Source of the DNA: Thiopseudomonas acetoxidans
GTDB taxonomy: Bacteria > Pseudomonadota > Gammaproteobacteria > Pseudomonadales > Pseudomonadaceae
NCBI RefSeq assembly: GCF_030362935.1
Contig: NZ_JAUCDY010000003.1
Span: 124,001 to 188,000, forward strand
Reading direction: 5' to 3'
Length of the DNA stretch: 64,000 bases
The notes under the pieces are model-generated. The model saw only the letters and a program-made list of their open reading frames with translations. It was not told the DNA's origin and made no database searches. Positions 60,730-64,000 of the stretch are shown piece by piece. The position numbers and the translations under genes are program-made. Numbering within the stretch: position 1 is the first letter of the stretch; every line of letters begins with the position of its first letter.

Positions 60730-62409
60730 TTAGTTCTGGTTTTCCATCTGCTGACGAATCAACTCACCAATGGTAGTTGGTCCAGCTGCTTCAGTTTCTT
60801 GCTTACGCAACTCTTTCATTGCATCTTTTTCATCTTCAACGTCTTTAGACTTGATGGACAAGTTAATGACGCGAGACTTGCGGTCGATGTTGATGATTTT
60901 AGCTTCAACTTCGTCGCCTTCTTTCAGTACGTTACGCGCATCTTCAACACGGTCGCGGCTGATTTCTGATGCTTTCAATACAGCTTCTACTTCATCGGCT
61001 AGGACAACAATAGCGCCCTTGGCATCAACTTCTTTAACAGTACCGCGAACGATAGTGCCTTTTTCGTTGAGTGATGCATAGCTGGAGAAAGGATCGTCTT
61101 CTAGCTGCTTAACGCCAAGAGAAATACGCTCACGCTCTGGATCTACGGAAAGAATAACGGTTTCTAGCTCATCACCTTTCTTGTAGTTGCGTACGGCTTC
61201 TTCGCCTGCTTCGTGCCAGCTGATGTCTGACAAGTGAACCAAACCATCAATACCGCCGTCTAGGCCGATAAAGATACCGAAGTCAGTAATGGACTTAATG
61301 GTACCTGAGATTTTGTCGCCCTTGTTGAACTGGCTAGAGAAGTCTTCCCATGGGTTAACTTTACACTGCTTGATACCCAAAGAAATACGACGACGCTCTT
61401 CATCGATGTCCAGAACCTGAACTTCAACTTCATCGCCCAACTGAACCACTTTGGAAGGATGAATGTTTTTGTTGGTCCAATCCATTTCAGAAACGTGTAC
61501 CAGACCTTCAACACCTTCTTCCAGCTCAGCAAAGCAGCCGTAGTCTGTGAGGTTGGTAACGCGAGCCATGGTACGAGTACCCTCTGGGTAACGACCTTTG
61601 ATTGCAATCCATGGATCTTCACCCAATTGCTTCAGGCCTAGAGATACGCGGTTACGCTCACGGTCAAACTTAAGCACCTTAACGTCAATTTCATCGCCAA
61701 CGTTAACGATTTCGCTTGGGTGCTTAATACGCTTCCAAGACATGTCGGTAATGTGCAGCAAGCCATCTACGCCGCCCAAGTCAACAAACGCACCGTAGTC
61801 AGTGAGGTTCTTAACAATACCTTTAATTTGCTGACCTTCTTGCAGATTTTCTAGCAGCGCATCACGCTCAGCACTGTTTTCTGCTTCAAGAACGCTACGA
61901 CGTGATACAACAACGTTGTTGCGCTTTTGGTCTAGCTTGATAACTTTAAATTCTAGCTCTTTACCTTCGAGGTGAGCAGTGTCACGTACTGGACGTACAT
62001 CTACCAGTGAGCCCGGCAAGAAGGCACGGATACCGTTGACATCAACAGTGAAACCACCTTTAACCTTACCGTTAATAATACCGGTAACCACTTCCTCAGC
62101 ATTGAAAGAGGCTTCGAGAACCAGCCATGACTCTGCGTTTTTGGCTTTTCTGCGGGATAACTTGGTCTCACCGAAACCGTCTTCAACCGCATCCAGTGCT
62201 ACGCGAACCACGTCACCCACTTTAATGGTTAGTTCACCTTGCTCGTTGTAGAATTCTTCAACGGGGATAACGCCCTCTGACTTCAAGCCAGCGTCAACAG
62301 CAACCCAGTCGCCGTCGATGCTTACGATCATACCTTCAATGATCGAGCCTGGTTGCATATCAAGAGTTTTTTGGCTTTCTTCAAAAAGTTCTGCAAAGCT
62401 TTCGCTCAT
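60730..62409 (-). CDS. rpsA: 30S ribosomal protein S1
   Basis: A 559-residue protein (E. coli S1 has 557) made of six S1 OB-fold repeats. Signatures recur as [40 protein letters not shown] and [20 protein letters not shown]. The first two repeats are the ribosome-docking type, the others bind mRNA upstream of the start codon. It lies after cmk with a leader of about 130 bases containing hairpins. No ihfB follows; a terminator does. The identification is certain. Confidence 0.98.
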   Translation of the reverse strand: MSESFAELFEESQKTLDMQPGSIIEGMIVSIDGDWVAVDAGLKSEGVIPVEEFYNEQGELTIKVGDVVRVALDAVEDGFGETKLSRRKAKNAESWLVLEASFNAEEVVTGIINGKVKGGFTVDVNGIRAFLPGSLVDVRPVRDTAHLEGKELEFKVIKLDQKRNNVVVSRRSVLEAENSAERDALLENLQEGQQIKGIVKNLTDYGAFVDLGGVDGLLHITDMSWKRIKHPSEIVNVGDEIDVKVLKFDRERNRVSLGLKQLGEDPWIAIKGRYPEGTRTMARVTNLTDYGCFAELEEGVEGLVHVSEMDWTNKNIHPSKVVQLGDEVEVQVLDIDEERRRISLGIKQCKVNPWEDFSSQFNKGDKISGTIKSITDFGIFIGLDGGIDGLVHLSDISWHEAGEEAVRNYKKGDELETVILSVDPERERISLGVKQLEDDPFSSYASLNEKGTIVRGTVKEVDAKGAIVVLADEVEAVLKASEISRDRVEDARNVLKEGDEVEAKIINIDRKSRVINLSIKSKDVEDEKDAMKELRKQETEAAGPTTIGELIRQQMENQN

Positions 62410-62541
62410 GTTTAATCCTGCTATTGAGAGTCATTCGACCCTATCCACATTCCAGACAATGTGGTCTGTATTTATAAGTACAAAACCTAGTTAATGTTTT
62501 CTGGATTAACCCGGCTTTATTAGAACGTTGTATTACAACGA
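62410..62541 (-). promoter_or_regulatory. rpsA leader with hairpins
   Basis: In the 132-base gap between cmk and rpsA the minus strand carries hairpins: CCACATT/AATGTGG (62455-62474) near the ribosome-binding site AGGATTAAAC, and CGTTGTA/TACAACG at 62526-62540. E. coli rpsA is autoregulated by S1 binding to a structured leader; a similar role here is inferred from position. Confidence 0.4.
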
Positions 62542-63210
62542 TTATCCAGTTAGGCCCCTTGAAGTGGCTTCACTTAGAATATGGTTTACTACCTGTTCGA
62601 TGGTCATAGTGGTTGAATCAAGAACCACTGCATCTTCTGCAGGTTTTAAGGGTGCTATAGGGCGATTTATGTCGCGTTCATCACGCGCACGGATCTCCTC
62701 TACAAGATCCGCGAGATTAACAGTTTCGCCCGAATCCTTCAACTGTAAATAACGACGTCGCGCACGTTCTTCAGCACTGGCGGTTAAAAATACCTTCAAC
62801 GGCGCCTCAGGGAAAATAACAGTTCCCATATCACGACCATCAGCAACGAGCCCTGGTAGTTCTCTAAATGCATGCTGACGTTTTAAAAGCCCTTCACGCA
62901 CACTAGGCAAGGCAGCAATTTCAGAAGCAAATGTGCCTACCGTTTCACTACGAATTGCGCGACTAATATCGGCACCATTAAGCAAAATGCGCTCGCCAGT
63001 AAACTCAACCGGAAGCTGCGCGGCCAGTGTACGCAAGCTCGCTTCATTGGTGCGTGCGATGCCTGACTGCTCGGCAGCCAATGCCAGTATGCGGTACAGC
63101 GCGCCCGAGTCTAGAAGGTTCCACCCAAGAGCCTGAGCCACCAGCGCGGTAGCTGTACCTTTGCCTGAACCGCTAGGTCCGTCGATTGTGATTACCGGAA
63201 TTACGCTCAT
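62542..63210 (-). CDS. cmk: Cytidylate kinase
   Basis: A 222-residue P-loop kinase: [51 protein letters not shown] and [11 protein letters not shown]. It phosphorylates CMP and dCMP. ATG 63210 is the start because it gives the normal N-terminus and overlaps the aroA stop by 4 bases; an upstream in-frame extension overlaps aroA further and is unlikely. The order aroA-cmk-rpsA is conserved in pseudomonads. Confidence 0.96.
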   Translation of the reverse strand: MSVIPVITIDGPSGSGKGTATALVAQALGWNLLDSGALYRILALAAEQSGIARTNEASLRTLAAQLPVEFTGERILLNGADISRAIRSETVGTFASEIAALPSVREGLLKRQHAFRELPGLVADGRDMGTVIFPEAPLKVFLTASAEERARRRYLQLKDSGETVNLADLVEEIRARDERDINRPIAPLKPAEDAVVLDSTTMTIEQVVNHILSEATSRGLTG

Positions 63211-64000
63211 GCTTGTGTCTCCGCGTTGACTGAAACGTGCATACCCACTTGCGCACATAAGGTTAAAAAATTGGGGAAAGATGTCGCCACATGCTGGCTG
63301 TCATGGATATATATTGGCTGCGTAGCACGCAAAGAGGCCACACTGAAGGACATGGCTATGCGGTGATCACCATGCGCCCAAACTTCGCCGCCGCCCATTG
63401 GCCCGCCATCAATAATGATCCCGTCCGCTAACGTTTCTACTTGTACACCTAGCGTGGTTAAACCTTCGGCCATTACCTGAATGCGGTCGCATTCTTTAAC
63501 CCGCAATTCTTCTGCGCCGCGCAAGACCGTTCGCCCTTGCGCACAGGCTGCTGCAATAAAGAGCACGGGAAACTCATCAATTGCCAGCGGAACCAACTCT
63601 TCTGGCACCTCTATACCTTTAAGCGAGGCACTGCGTACGCGAATATCCGCCACACGCTCACCGCCCACTTCACGAATACGCTCCAAGCTAATATCTGCAC
63701 CCATTAATTTCAGGATATCGATAACACCTGTGCGGGTTGGGTTAATGCCTACATGCTCAAGCACTAGCTCTGAGTTTTCCGCGATGCTGGCCGCCACCAT
63801 AAAGAACGCCGCTGATGAGATATCTGCAGGCACTTCAATATGCGTGGCGGTGAGTTTATGTCCACTTTCAATTTTCGTTTTAGCGCCATGCACTTCTACC
63901 GGATAACCAAAACCTTGCAGCATGCGTTCGGAGTGATCGCGGGTTGGCGCAGGCTCCGTAACAGAAGTTGTACCTTTGGCATACATACCCGCCAGCAATA
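63207..64000 (-). CDS. aroA: 3-phosphoshikimate 1-carboxyvinyltransferase, C-terminal part (5' end outside window)
   Basis: About 264 residues of EPSP synthase, reading in from the right edge. Marks are [47 protein letters not shown] and the C-terminal [14 protein letters not shown]. The enzyme joins shikimate-3-phosphate and phosphoenolpyruvate in aromatic amino-acid synthesis. In pseudomonads this domain is often fused behind prephenate dehydrogenase; the fusion cannot be tested here because the 5' part is missing. The stop overlaps cmk by 4 bases. Confidence 0.96.
   Translation of the reverse strand, partial: LLAGMYAKGTTSVTEPAPTRDHSERMLQGFGYPVEVHGAKTKIESGHKLTATHIEVPADISSAAFFMVAASIAENSELVLEHVGINPTRTGVIDILKLMGADISLERIREVGGERVADIRVRSASLKGIEVPEELVPLAIDEFPVLFIAAACAQGRTVLRGAEELRVKECDRIQVMAEGLTTLGVQVETLADGIIIDGGPMGGGEVWAHGDHRIAMSFSVASLRATQPIYIHDSQHVATSFPNFLTLCAQVGMHVSVNAETQA

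Noticed and set aside
1..64000. CRISPR arrays and rRNA genes
   Set aside because: No regularly spaced repeats with unique spacers and no rRNA sequence were seen. The 8-bp repeats at 13793 and the CAATCCCA repeats at 47450 are simple tandem repeats.

Overview
The window comes from a gammaproteobacterium of the Pseudomonas lineage. The evidence is gene order: recR at the left edge; scpB-scpA-yciO-rnm-yciB-yciI; and aroA-cmk-rpsA at the right edge, read on the minus strand. Small REP-like palindromes built on GGAGCGCA/TGCGCG in the spacers fit the same group. Base composition is moderate, less GC-rich than typical Pseudomonas. No 16S rRNA is present, so the genus is not resolved.

Layout. 1-13183 is mostly housekeeping: recR end, an MFS transporter with a small overlapping membrane protein, the RNA helicase hrpA, an MltC-like lytic transglycosylase, alaC, a peroxiredoxin plus metallo-beta-lactamase-fold pair, a selD/mnmH fossil produced by one internal deletion, a lone PAS protein and a YccA-type Bax-inhibitor protein. 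At 13242 lies tRNA-Ser(UGA), followed by what looks like an integration scar, then a LexA-controlled umuDC operon.

15926-31726 is a defence island on the plus strand. Its frame is a SNF2-type helicase, a KilA-N protein, a very large beta-class adenine methyltransferase and a type III-like Res helicase. Inserted between methyltransferase and Res are an AT-rich Gabija-like pair (OLD-family ATPase/TOPRIM nuclease and a compact UvrD helicase) and an accessory slot holding a Fic protein, two damaged rhuM genes, a damaged DUF1016 (YhcG-like) gene and a duplicated 5' piece of res.

32103-46501 is a two-partner secretion locus of the CDI/hemagglutinin type: a TpsB transporter, a 2318-residue TpsA (CdiA-like) exoprotein, then a tandem array in which the exoprotein's C-terminal tip plus a small cysteine-rich lipoprotein recurs as five modules. 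Modules 2-5 lack secretion signals and look like silent cassettes. One is a 2.5-kb copy of exactly the length of the parental segment. The last is cut by an inversion and a 5'-truncated IS110-family transposase. This array and the composite defence island are the most interesting parts.

47687-64000 returns to housekeeping: wzz-like chain-length protein, a 59-residue membrane protein, gor, a PCu(A)C copper chaperone, scpBA, yciO, rnm, yciB, yciI, a Cpx-like cluster in the order regulator, CpxP/Spy-like protein, kinase with a visible CpxR-type box, a YdjA nitroreductase, a class III adenylate cyclase, a glutaredoxin-like protein, rpsA, cmk and the 3' part of aroA.

All functional names rest on recognition of protein motifs by eye; no database search was run.
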